From NCBI GenBank assembly GCA_029973955.1, contig JARKQJ010000135.1:23487-87486 (forward strand): a stretch of 64,000 bases of DNA, given 5' to 3'. The notes beneath the pieces were generated by a model. It had not been told where the DNA came from and made no database searches. It saw nothing but the letters and a program-made list of their open reading frames with translations. The position numbers were made by a program, and so were the translations under genes. Below, in pieces: positions 1-7,152 of this stretch (positions are counted from its first letter, which is position 1; every line of letters begins with the position of its first letter). The DNA is from Paludibaculum sp. Its GTDB lineage: Bacteria; Acidobacteriota; Terriglobia; Bryobacterales; Bryobacteraceae.

Positions 1-183
1 GCGCTGGTGATGGGCGGGGCGGCGGGGAACCTCTATGACAGAGTGGTGTTCGGCAGCGTGACCGATTTTCTGGACTTCTACTGGGGCGCGCACCACTTCC
101 CGGTGTTCAACGTGGCGGACACGGCGATTTCGGTGGGCGCGGGTCTGCTGCTGGTGAATCTGTGGCTGGTGCGGCAGCGGTGA
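1..183 (+). CDS. lspA: Signal peptidase II (lipoprotein signal peptidase), 3' end
   Basis: Partial gene: only the last 60 codons lie in the window, ending at TGA. It is the inner-membrane aspartyl protease that removes signal peptides from diacylglyceryl prolipoproteins. Both family catalytic-aspartate motifs are visible: GNLYDRV near the start and FNVADTAIS about 30 residues later. A last hydrophobic segment ([12 protein letters not shown]) follows. The frame is open to the left edge. The next gene, on the opposite strand, has its stop codon immediately after this one, so the two are tail to tail with no spacer. Confidence 0.93.
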   Translation, partial: ALVMGGAAGNLYDRVVFGSVTDFLDFYWGAHHFPVFNVADTAISVGAGLLLVNLWLVRQR

Positions 184-1020
184 TCAGACGCGGCAGAGAT
201 CCACGGCCTGTTTGAGGCTGACGAGGGGTTCGCGCTTGGGGATGAACTCGTGGGCCATGAAGCCGGTGAAGCCGGTGTCGGCGATGGCGCGGACGATGGC
301 GGGGTAGTAGAGCTCCTGGGTTTCGTCGATTTCATTGCGGCCGGGGTTGCCGCCGGTGTGATAGTGGCCGATCCAGGGGTGGTATTCGCGGATGGTGCGG
401 ATGACGTCGCCCTCCATGATCTGCATGTGGTAGATGTCGTAGAGCAATTTGATCATGGGGCTGTTGACGGCCTTCATCACCTGGACGCCCCAGGGGGTGC
501 GGTCGCACATATAGTCCTTGTGATTGACCTTGGAGTTGAGCAGCTCCATGACGACGAGGACGCCTGCATCTTCGGCGTATTTCCTGATGCGATTGAGGCC
601 GATGATGCAGTTTTCGGCGCCTTCCTGATCGCTCATGCCCTTGCGGTTGCCGGAGAAGACGATGATGGAGTGGGCCTTGGCGGCGGCCGCCTCGGCGACC
701 ATGGTTTTGAATTTCTCTTCGATGGCGGCGTGGTTTTCCTTGCGGTTGAGGCCATCGGGGATGGTGGTGGGACCGGGGACGATGGTGAGGGTGAGGCCGG
801 CGGCTTTGACGGCATCCCATTCGTTGCGGGCGACGAGGTCCATGGCCTGGATGCCCATGGCGGCGGAGGCGCGGGCGAGTTCGTCGATGGGGGTTTTGGA
901 ATAGCACCAGCGGCAGACGGACTGGCGGACGCGGCCGGCGGCTGGGGTAGGGGACTGGGCGGCGGCGTTGAGGGCGGAGATGCCGAGGCCGGCGGCGGGC
1001 AGGAAGCTGCGGCGGTTCAT
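184..1020 (-). CDS. Tat-exported TIM-barrel protein, hydroxypyruvate isomerase / sugar phosphate isomerase-like
   Basis: 278 residues. The start chosen is the ATG giving MNRRSFLPAAGLG, a twin-arginine signal followed by a hydrophobic stretch and an AAAQ cleavage-like site. The ORF-track start 38 codons upstream would bury this signal. The mature part fits the xylose-isomerase-like TIM-barrel superfamily: VVMELLNSK, LLYDIYHMQ and GHYHTGGNPGRNEID resemble the metal-binding Glu, Asp/His and His positions of hydroxypyruvate isomerase. The family interconverts hydroxypyruvate and tartronate semialdehyde, but Tat-exported acidobacterial members have no established substrate. It is divergent from the mscS-type gene. 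Confidence 0.8.
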   Translation of the reverse strand: MNRRSFLPAAGLGISALNAAAQSPTPAAGRVRQSVCRWCYSKTPIDELARASAAMGIQAMDLVARNEWDAVKAAGLTLTIVPGPTTIPDGLNRKENHAAIEEKFKTMVAEAAAAKAHSIIVFSGNRKGMSDQEGAENCIIGLNRIRKYAEDAGVLVVMELLNSKVNHKDYMCDRTPWGVQVMKAVNSPMIKLLYDIYHMQIMEGDVIRTIREYHPWIGHYHTGGNPGRNEIDETQELYYPAIVRAIADTGFTGFMAHEFIPKREPLVSLKQAVDLCRV

Positions 1021-1093
1021 GGTGTACAGGGTATCAGAGAGCGGAATCGTACAGAGCGCGGCGCCGGGGCGGCGCGGATTACCATGAAGGCAT

Positions 1094-1996
1094 ATGAGCT
1101 TTTTCGTGGGCATTCCGGCGGTGGACCAGTTCAACGAATGGATGGTCCGCGGGCTGCACGCGACGATCTACCTGGCGGGCGCGGGGCTACTGACGTTCGC
1201 GCTGTCGAAGCTGTTCCGGCGGATCAGCCGGTTTTCGGCGGAGATCATCCGCGAGCGGGGCGGCGTGCCGGACGCGGAGCTGGAGAAGCAGACGACGACG
1301 ATCGCCGACATCGCGCGGCGGGTGCTGTTCATGCTGATCTGGCTGATGGCGGCGGTGCTGGCGATGAAGGAGTTCCAACTGGATGTGGGTCCGCTGCTGG
1401 CCGGCGCGGGCGTGGCGGGACTGGCGATCGGCTTCGCGGCGCAGAGCATCTTGAAGGATTGGATCAACGGCTTTTTCCTGCTGGCGGAAGGGCAGGTGCG
1501 GATCAGCGACGTGATCAAGATCGGCGACATTTCAGGCGTGGTGGAGCACCTGAGCCTGCGGACGACGGTGCTGCGGAGCTACGACGGCAATGTGCACGTC
1601 TTTTCGAACGGCACGATTCAGAACTTCACGAACATGACGCTGGGCTACTCCTTCGTGGTGGTGGACCTGGCGGTGGAATTCGAGGAAGATCCGCAGCGGC
1701 TGCTGGCGATTCTGAGGGAGTGTGCGATGGAGATGAGGGCCGAGGCGGAGTGGGCGGGCCGGATTCTGGCGGAGCTGGAAGTGGCAGGGGTGGATAAGTT
1801 CACCGAACAGGGGATTGCAGTGAAGGCGCGGATGAAGGTGAAGGCGGGCGAGCAGTGGGCGGTGGGCCGGGAGTTGAACCGGCGGGTGCTGGGTCTGTGC
1901 GCGGAGCGCGGTGTGACGATCGCCACGGCGCAGCGGCAGGTGCAGGTTTCCGAGAAAGGAGCGCAGAATGGTACCGATCCGGGAAGCAAATCTTAG
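1094..1996 (+). CDS. MscS-family small-conductance mechanosensitive channel
   Basis: 300 residues, close to E. coli MscS (286). An N-terminal hydrophobic helix (about 24-40) is followed by a second (about 75-95). Next comes the pore-lining helix with the family Gly/Ala pattern LLAGAGVAGLAIGFAAQS, then KDWINGFFLL. A beta domain follows, with the typical GDISGVVEHLSLRTTVLR and the VFSNGTIQNFTN motif. It should act as a homoheptameric inner-membrane tension valve that releases solutes after osmotic downshock. A GAAGG-like ribosome site precedes the ATG. Its 3' end overlaps the next gene by 29 bases. Confidence 0.92.
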   Translation: MSFFVGIPAVDQFNEWMVRGLHATIYLAGAGLLTFALSKLFRRISRFSAEIIRERGGVPDAELEKQTTTIADIARRVLFMLIWLMAAVLAMKEFQLDVGPLLAGAGVAGLAIGFAAQSILKDWINGFFLLAEGQVRISDVIKIGDISGVVEHLSLRTTVLRSYDGNVHVFSNGTIQNFTNMTLGYSFVVVDLAVEFEEDPQRLLAILRECAMEMRAEAEWAGRILAELEVAGVDKFTEQGIAVKARMKVKAGEQWAVGRELNRRVLGLCAERGVTIATAQRQVQVSEKGAQNGTDPGSKS

Positions 1997-2489
1997 CGGG
2001 CTGGAGTGGCGGCAAACGAGCGCGTTTCAGCGCCACTACGAGCTGAAGAGCGGCGACTCCGTGCTGGCCGAGCTGACGTTTCTGAAGACCTTTGGGACGC
2101 TGGCGCGGATGGCGACGCTGAGCGGCAACTGGACGTTCAAGCGGACGGGTTATCTTTCGCCCGTGGTGACGGCGCGAGTTGAGAACGGCGAGGCGGAGCT
2201 GGCGACGTACCACCCGCATTTCATGGGACGGAAGGGAGCGCTGACGCTGGCGGGCGGCGAGGGGCTGAGCTTCGGCGCGGCGAACTTCTGGGCCAGCGAG
2301 TGGGTGTTGAGCGACGGAGAAGGCCGGGCGCTGCTGCGGATGCACAACCGGGGGGTGCTGCATCATGGAGCGGTGCTGGAGTTCACGCCGGAGGGCCGGC
2401 AGAGGCAGGACGCGGCGATGCTGGCGGGGCTTTGCTGGTATGTGATCGTACTGCACATCGAGGATTCGACAGTGGCGGCGAGCGTTTAG
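1968..2489 (+). CDS. Conserved hypothetical protein, beta-rich, possible LURP-one/Tubby-like fold
   Basis: 173 residues with no family I can name with certainty. There is no signal peptide and no clear membrane helix. The sequence is a run of short beta-like segments (SVLAELTF, NWTFKRTGYL, EAELATYHP) separated by Gly and Asn turns, with aromatic motifs ANFWASEW and LLRMHNRG. It ends in a hydrophobic LAGLCWYVIVLHIED segment. The alternation resembles LURP-one/Tubby-C-like membrane-associated domains, but that is a guess. It begins inside the end of the mscS-type gene and stops one base before the glycosyltransferase start, so the three genes are probably co-transcribed. Confidence 0.6.
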   Translation: MVPIREANLSGLEWRQTSAFQRHYELKSGDSVLAELTFLKTFGTLARMATLSGNWTFKRTGYLSPVVTARVENGEAELATYHPHFMGRKGALTLAGGEGLSFGAANFWASEWVLSDGEGRALLRMHNRGVLHHGAVLEFTPEGRQRQDAAMLAGLCWYVIVLHIEDSTVAASV

Positions 2490-2490
2490 C

Positions 2491-3735
2491 GTGAGGCGGG
2501 TTCTATACACGGCGGCGCACGGGGGCTTCGGCGGGCAGGCGATTCCGCTGGGGGGCGGAGCGGCGGTGTCGGAGATGCTGGCGCGGGAGTGGGGGCGGAC
2601 GCGGCCGTTCGAGTTGAAGGTGCTGGGGCCGGCGATTCTGGGGGCGAACGCGCCGTCGGGGCAGGATCTGGTGGAGTTCGACGAGCGGCAGTATGCGCGG
2701 TTCTGCCTGGAGTTCCGCGAGGCCGCGACGCGGGCGGTGCTGGAGGAGGAACCGAAAGAGGCCGCGGTGCTGGTGAACGACATCAGCGAGGGGCCGGATT
2801 TCGGGCGGATGGAGGATGCCGGGTTCCGGATCGTGACGGTGTACCACGTGGACGTGGTCGCCTATATTGCGGCGATCTACCTGCGCGGCAAGGTGGCGCC
2901 GAGCGTGTTGACGCGGGTGTGGGAAGGGATGCGGGGGCTGAAGCTGGATGGGCTGGCGCCGGAGATTCTGAAGCTGATCTTTGCGCAGCAGCGGGCGAGT
3001 CTGGAACATTCGGCGGCGGTGGTGGTGCCCTCATCGGGGATGAAGGAGGTGCTGCTGGATTGCTATCCGGCGACGCCGGCGGAGCGGATTCAGGTGCTGC
3101 CGTGGGGGGCTCCGGAACCGGCGAGCGGGGGCGATGCGGAGGAGCTGCGGCGGGAGTTCGGGGTGCCGCGGGAGGCTCGGGTGCTGCTGTGCCTGAGCCG
3201 GATTTCGCCGGAGAAGGGACAGGACACGCTGCTGGAAGCGCTGCTCGACTGGGAGCGCGAGGGCGGACCGGCGGACGGGCCGGTATGGTTGTTTGTGTGC
3301 GGCGCGCCGGCGTTCATGCAAGGCGAGCGGCACATGGCGAGACTGCGGGCGCTGGCGGCGCGATTGAAGCGGGTAAAGGTGGTGTTTCCGGGCTACGCGA
3401 GCGGGGCGAGAAAGCAGGCGTTTTTCCAACTGGCGGATCTGTATGTGTTTCCGTCGCGGCACGAGAGCTACGGGTTGACGCTGATGGAGGCGCTGTCGGC
3501 GGGCGTGCCGGCGTTGTGTCTGGAGCACCAGGGATCGAAGGAGATCATGACGCCGGAGGTGGGGGTGATGGTGGCGGCGGGCGAGGCGCGGCGCGGTCTG
3601 CGGGCGGCGATTCAGCGGCTGTTGGGAGAGGGGGCCGAGGCGCGCGAGCGGCGGCGGGCGGCGGCGAAGGCGCATGCGGCGGGGCGGCCGTTCGGGGCGG
3701 CGGCGGCCCGGCTGGCGGAGCTACTACAGGGCTAG
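2491..3735 (+). CDS. Glycosyltransferase family 4 (GT-B fold)
   Basis: 414 residues from a GTG start one base after the previous stop. The N-terminal Rossmann half has the GFGGQAIPLGGG glycine-rich loop. The C-terminal half has CLSRISPEKGQDTLLEA and the donor-binding ESYGLTLMEALSAGVP motif (E-x7-E), the hallmark of GT4 retaining transferases. The acceptor is unknown. About 100 residues between the N-terminal loop and VVVPSSGMKEVL, including VNDISEGPDFG and TVYHVDVV, resemble starch/trehalose-synthase-like GT4 proteins. It is cytoplasmic with no membrane helices. Its TAG abuts the stop of the convergent cheB with no spacer. Confidence 0.85.
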   Translation: MRRVLYTAAHGGFGGQAIPLGGGAAVSEMLAREWGRTRPFELKVLGPAILGANAPSGQDLVEFDERQYARFCLEFREAATRAVLEEEPKEAAVLVNDISEGPDFGRMEDAGFRIVTVYHVDVVAYIAAIYLRGKVAPSVLTRVWEGMRGLKLDGLAPEILKLIFAQQRASLEHSAAVVVPSSGMKEVLLDCYPATPAERIQVLPWGAPEPASGGDAEELRREFGVPREARVLLCLSRISPEKGQDTLLEALLDWEREGGPADGPVWLFVCGAPAFMQGERHMARLRALAARLKRVKVVFPGYASGARKQAFFQLADLYVFPSRHESYGLTLMEALSAGVPALCLEHQGSKEIMTPEVGVMVAAGEARRGLRAAIQRLLGEGAEARERRRAAAKAHAAGRPFGAAAARLAELLQG

Positions 3736-4791
3736 CTAGTGGAGGACGGAGGTGCGCGTGAGCGCGCCGGTGATGGCCGGCAGGGGTAGCACCTGTTGGG
3801 CGGCGCCGAGGCGGATGGCCTCGCGGGGCATACCGAAGACGACGCAGCTATCCTCATCCTGGGCGATGGTGTGAGCGCCGGCGCGGCGCAGGGCGAGCAT
3901 GCCTTCGGCGCCGTCGCTGCCCATGCCGGTGAGCAGGACGCCGCAGGCCTGAGGGCCGGCGCTGAGGGCGACGGATTGGAACATGACGTCGACCGAGGGG
4001 CGCTGGTAGCAGACCTTGGGGCCGTCGTCGAGGCGCAGGCGCCAGAGTCCGGAAGCGGAGCGCTCGACGACGAGGTGGTGGTTACCGGGGGCGACGTAGG
4101 CGCGGCCGTGGGCGAGGGTTTCGCCGCCCTGGGCTTCGAGCACTTGCAGGGCGCAGATCTGGTTGAGGCGCTGGGCGAAGGCGGCGGAGAAGCCGGCGGG
4201 GATGTGTTGAGTGATGACGATGGGCGGCATGTCGGCGGGCAGGCCGCGCAGGACCTGTTCGATGGCTTGGGTGCCGCCGGTGGAGGCGCCGATGGCGAGG
4301 AGGAGTTCGGCGCGGCGCTGGGTGCGGGCGCTGGGGGTGGCGGAGGTCTGGGTTTCAGCAGGGTCGGCCTGGCGCTGGCGCAGGCGCGCCTGCGAGGCGG
4401 CGCGGATGCGGCGCGGCAGATCTTCCTTGAGATCGCCGACGGAATAGGGGCCGCCGGGTTTGGCGAGGACGTCGACGGCGCCGCGGTTCATGGCCTCCAG
4501 GGCGGCGCGGGTGGAGCTTTGGGTGAGGGAGCTGATGACGATGACCGGCAGCGGGTAGTGGCGCATGAGACGGTCGAGGAAGGTGAGGCCGTCCATGCGC
4601 GGCATTTCGATGTCGAGCGTGAGGACATCGGGCCGCAGGGCGATGATCTTGTCGCGGGCGACGTAGGGATCCGGCGCCGTGCCGACGACCTCTATATCGG
4701 GCTGTGCGGCAAGAATGTCGCTGATGACTTTGCGGACGATGGCGGAGTCGTCGACCACCAGGACCCTGGTGCGAGGCAGGCCGGCAGTCAT
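3736..4791 (-). CDS. cheB: Chemotaxis response regulator protein-glutamate methylesterase CheB
   Basis: 351 residues, full length. The receiver domain (1-125) has the acidic pair in VVDDS, phospho-acceptor D60 in LTLDIEMPRMDG and Lys in LAKPGG. A charged linker (about 130-160) leads to the methylesterase domain. Its catalytic triad is S170 (IGASTGG), H196 (ITQHIP) and D293 (TGMGSDGAEGM). Phosphorylated by CheA, it removes methyl groups from chemoreceptor glutamates and deamidates glutamines, resetting sensitivity. It is the last gene of the che operon. Its ATG overlaps the cheX stop by four bases, so translation is probably coupled. Confidence 0.97.
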   Translation of the reverse strand: MTAGLPRTRVLVVDDSAIVRKVISDILAAQPDIEVVGTAPDPYVARDKIIALRPDVLTLDIEMPRMDGLTFLDRLMRHYPLPVIVISSLTQSSTRAALEAMNRGAVDVLAKPGGPYSVGDLKEDLPRRIRAASQARLRQRQADPAETQTSATPSARTQRRAELLLAIGASTGGTQAIEQVLRGLPADMPPIVITQHIPAGFSAAFAQRLNQICALQVLEAQGGETLAHGRAYVAPGNHHLVVERSASGLWRLRLDDGPKVCYQRPSVDVMFQSVALSAGPQACGVLLTGMGSDGAEGMLALRRAGAHTIAQDEDSCVVFGMPREAIRLGAAQQVLPLPAITGALTRTSVLH

Positions 4792-5261
4792 AGGCCCTCC
4801 TGGAGTTCAGTCCCGGTGATGCGGGCGTAGAGGTCCATGCGGCCGTGTTCGAGCGGAAAACTGAGCCAGGGGCCGGGGGGCGCGGGGCCGGCGGCGCCGA
4901 AGACGGGCTGTTCGATGTGCAGCCGTCCGTCGGGCTGGATGCGGCTGAGGGTGGAGCCGCAGAGAACGTTGGCGAGTTCCACGACCATGCTGTGCTGTTC
5001 GGATTCGCCGGTGAACTCCTCTTCGAGGCCGAGGAAGGCCGCGGCCAGTGAGCGGGGGCAGCCGCCGGAGAGAGCGACGCGCAGTTCGCCGCAGGCGCTG
5101 CCGCTAAAGACGGCACGGGCCTGGCTGGCGGGTGCGGGAGGGGAGCCGTCCAGCGTGGGCTCGCCGGTGGGGAGTTCGAAGAACATGGTTTCGAGAACCT
5201 CGAGCGCGGCCTGGGTGCAGGCGGCCTTGAGGGTGCCGTGGCTGAGATCGATGGCACTCAC
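4788..5261 (-). CDS. cheX: CheX/CheC-like chemotaxis phosphatase domain protein
   Basis: 157 residues from a GTG overlapping the cheY stop (GTGA). The ORF track shows it as the tail of a 309-residue frame whose first half is only the shadow of cheY. The fold family is recognised from the N-terminal amphipathic TQAALEVLETMFFEL, a conserved Gly-rich strand (GELRVALSGG), and the phosphatase-helix signature MVVELANVLCGSTLSRI, comparable to the E-x2-N motif of CheX/CheC. The family dephosphorylates CheY-P where CheZ is absent. Its place directly after cheY supports that role. Only one E-x2-N motif is visible, as in CheX rather than CheC. Confidence 0.82.
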   Translation of the reverse strand: MSAIDLSHGTLKAACTQAALEVLETMFFELPTGEPTLDGSPPAPASQARAVFSGSACGELRVALSGGCPRSLAAAFLGLEEEFTGESEQHSMVVELANVLCGSTLSRIQPDGRLHIEQPVFGAAGPAPPGPWLSFPLEHGRMDLYARITGTELQEGL

Positions 5262-5704
5262 AGCGAGGCTCCTTTTTTCTGGCCGGTTTCCGGGCCGGTT
5301 TCCGGGCATTCTTCCGGGCCCCAGTCCGGCAGGAGCTGGCAGAGCACTTCGGCCAGGCGTTCCGGGGGGAAGGGTTTGCGGACGTAGTCGCTGGCGCCGA
5401 GCCGCAGGAGCGCGCCGACGCGCTGCTCGGTGGAGTCGGTAGAAACGACGACGACGGGGATGGCGGCGAGGGCGGGGTCGCGCTTGAGTTCTCTGAGGAA
5501 GTCCTCGCCGTCGAGCACCGGCATGTTGATGTCGGTGAGGATGAGGTCGACGCCGGTGGTGCCGGAGCGCAGGTGGGCGAGCGCCTCCGCGCCGTTGGAG
5601 GCTTCGAGGAAGCCTGAGGCGGGCAGGCCGGTGACAAGGATGGTGCGTCGCACGAAGGCGCGCATCACGGGAGAATCGTCGACGATCATGAGTCGCTTGG
5701 TCAT
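5258..5704 (-). CDS. cheY: CheY-like single-domain response regulator
   Basis: 148 residues: one receiver domain plus a short polar tail. Key residues are D9/D10 (IVDDS), phospho-acceptor D58 (LILTDINMP), T89 (VVVSTDS) and K110 (VRKPFPP). Family CheY proteins are about 120-130 residues. The extra 20 or so C-terminal residues form a Glu/Pro/Gly-rich tail containing a short duplication (PETGPETG). It should carry the signal from CheA to a motor or other output. The start overlaps the cheD stop and the stop overlaps the cheX start, each by four bases. Confidence 0.93.
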   Translation of the reverse strand: MTKRLMIVDDSPVMRAFVRRTILVTGLPASGFLEASNGAEALAHLRSGTTGVDLILTDINMPVLDGEDFLRELKRDPALAAIPVVVVSTDSTEQRVGALLRLGASDYVRKPFPPERLAEVLCQLLPDWGPEECPETGPETGQKKGASL

Positions 5705-6258
5705 ACTCCTCCTGCAACTCCTACAATTGGTCCGCCGGCGGCGGCGGGCATCCTCGCGAGGCGGGCGGCGCCGGCCAGTTCGCGCTCCGTCTGTCCGGCG
5801 GCGCGAATGAACATGCGGCCGCTCTGCAATTCGAGGCGCACGGTGCGGCTGACGTTTCCGCCGACGTCTTCCCCGTGCACCATGACGCCCGCTTTCCAGA
5901 GGATTTTCTTGAGCGCGGCGTAGTTGCGCTTGCCGATGCTGAACAGTCCGTTGTCTTCGACCACGGCCGCGCCGCCGGCCAGGCGGACGATGAGGCGGCG
6001 CTTCTCGGCGCCCATCTGGTAGGCCTCGCGGAAGAGCCGGGGCGTGCCGGTATCGGCGTAGCGGTAGGGATGGTCCTGGCCCTGGCCGCGGAGGTCCACC
6101 GAGCTATCGGGGAGCATGAAGTGGAGCAGGCCGCCGACGCGCGCCGCCGGGTCCCAGACGACGACGGCGATGCAGGAACCGAGCGCATAGGTGACGAGTT
6201 CGGCGTCCGGCTCGGCCGAGACGAGACAATCGCCCACGCCCACGACGAGGTTTCTCAA
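5701..6258 (-). CDS. cheD: Chemoreceptor glutamine deamidase CheD
   Basis: 185 residues from a TTG start. The ORF track starts 32 codons upstream, but TTG is preceded by a clear AGGAGG five bases away and gives LRNLVVGVGDCLVS, the usual CheD N-terminus. The catalytic Cys (TYALGSCIAVVV) and His (GGLLHFMLP) are present, with the YADTG segment after them. It deamidates receptor glutamines to glutamates. In systems with CheC/CheX-type phosphatases it also interacts with them, and a cheX lies two genes downstream. The C-terminal 30 residues are Ala/Gly-rich and longer than usual. Confidence 0.94.
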   Translation of the reverse strand: MRNLVVGVGDCLVSAEPDAELVTYALGSCIAVVVWDPAARVGGLLHFMLPDSSVDLRGQGQDHPYRYADTGTPRLFREAYQMGAEKRRLIVRLAGGAAVVEDNGLFSIGKRNYAALKKILWKAGVMVHGEDVGGNVSRTVRLELQSGRMFIRAAGQTERELAGAARLARMPAAAGGPIVGVAGGV

Positions 6259-6292
6259 GGCTTCCTCCTCATGTCGTTGTCTCCCGATCTCG

Positions 6293-7141
6293 TCAGCGCT
6301 CGCCACGCAGGGGCGGCTTGCGGTAGACCGCGGGCCTGACGAATTCGAGGTCATGGCGCACGCCCATCAGGCCTTCGGAATGGCCGATGAGCAGCCACCC
6401 GCCGGGTTCCAGTCTGTCGGTGAAGCGGCGGATGAGCTGTTCCTGGGTTGCCTTGTCGAAGTAGATCATGACATTGCGGCAGAAGATGACGTGCGACTTC
6501 GGAACGCGCGAAAGATCTTCCATGAGATTGATGCGGTCGAAGGCGATGCGCTGGCGCCACTCGGGGCGCACGCGGATGAGGCCTTCCTGCGCTCCGCGGC
6601 CGCGCTGGAAGTAGAGCTTGGGCCAGGAGGGCGGCATTTCCTTGATGCGGTCGAGCGGGTAGACGCCGCCGCGGGCGGCGTCGAGGGCGCGGGTGGAGAT
6701 GTCGGTGGCGAGGAGGTTCAAGCGCGAGACGCCGCGTTCGCCGAGGTGATCCGCGATGGTGAAGAGGATGCTGTAGGGCTCTTCGCCGGTGGAGCAGCCG
6801 GCGCTCCAGAGCTGGAACCGGGCGTGGTTTTCGAGGCTGGGCAGGATGAGGCCGCGGAGGATCTCGAAGTGCTGGGGTTCGCGCAGGAAGCTGGTGAAGT
6901 TGGTGGTGAGGGCGTCGATGAGGCAGGCCAGTTCGCGGCCGGTGCGGTCCTCCTCGACGGTGCGCAGGTACTGGGGGATGTCGGCGAGGCCGAGGTCGCG
7001 AACGCGCTTGCTGAGTCGCGCGCTCACCAGCGCCTCTTTACCGCTGCGGAGGTCCAGGCCGAAGACGGAGTGCGCGAGTTTGCGCACTCTGTCGAAGTCG
7101 GCGGCCCGGATGGGCAAAGCGGCGATGGCCTGATCGTACAT
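6293..7141 (-). CDS. cheR: Chemotaxis protein methyltransferase CheR
   Basis: 282 residues with both family domains. The N-terminal helical domain covers about 1-90. The Rossmann methyltransferase domain has the SAM loop WSAGCSTGEEPYS, the acidic LLATDIS and the FCRNVMIYFD motif, which is highly diagnostic. It methylates specific glutamates on receptors using S-adenosylmethionine. There are no TPR repeats at the C-terminus. It starts 11 bases after the cheA stop. There is a 34-base gap before cheD, which holds the strong ribosome site of cheD. Confidence 0.96.
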   Translation of the reverse strand: MYDQAIAALPIRAADFDRVRKLAHSVFGLDLRSGKEALVSARLSKRVRDLGLADIPQYLRTVEEDRTGRELACLIDALTTNFTSFLREPQHFEILRGLILPSLENHARFQLWSAGCSTGEEPYSILFTIADHLGERGVSRLNLLATDISTRALDAARGGVYPLDRIKEMPPSWPKLYFQRGRGAQEGLIRVRPEWRQRIAFDRINLMEDLSRVPKSHVIFCRNVMIYFDKATQEQLIRRFTDRLEPGGWLLIGHSEGLMGVRHDLEFVRPAVYRKPPLRGER

Positions 7142-7152
7142 GGTGGTGGGTC

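Noticed and set aside
250-1797. 515-residue + strand ORF rich in Gly, Asp and Val
   Set aside because: It is the antisense shadow of the sugar-isomerase gene running into the shadow of mscS; composition is that of an off-frame GC-rich read with no recognisable domain.
4788-5717. One 309-residue CheX-like protein
   Set aside because: The first half is the other-frame shadow of cheY; the real gene begins at the GTG at 5261 overlapping the cheY stop.
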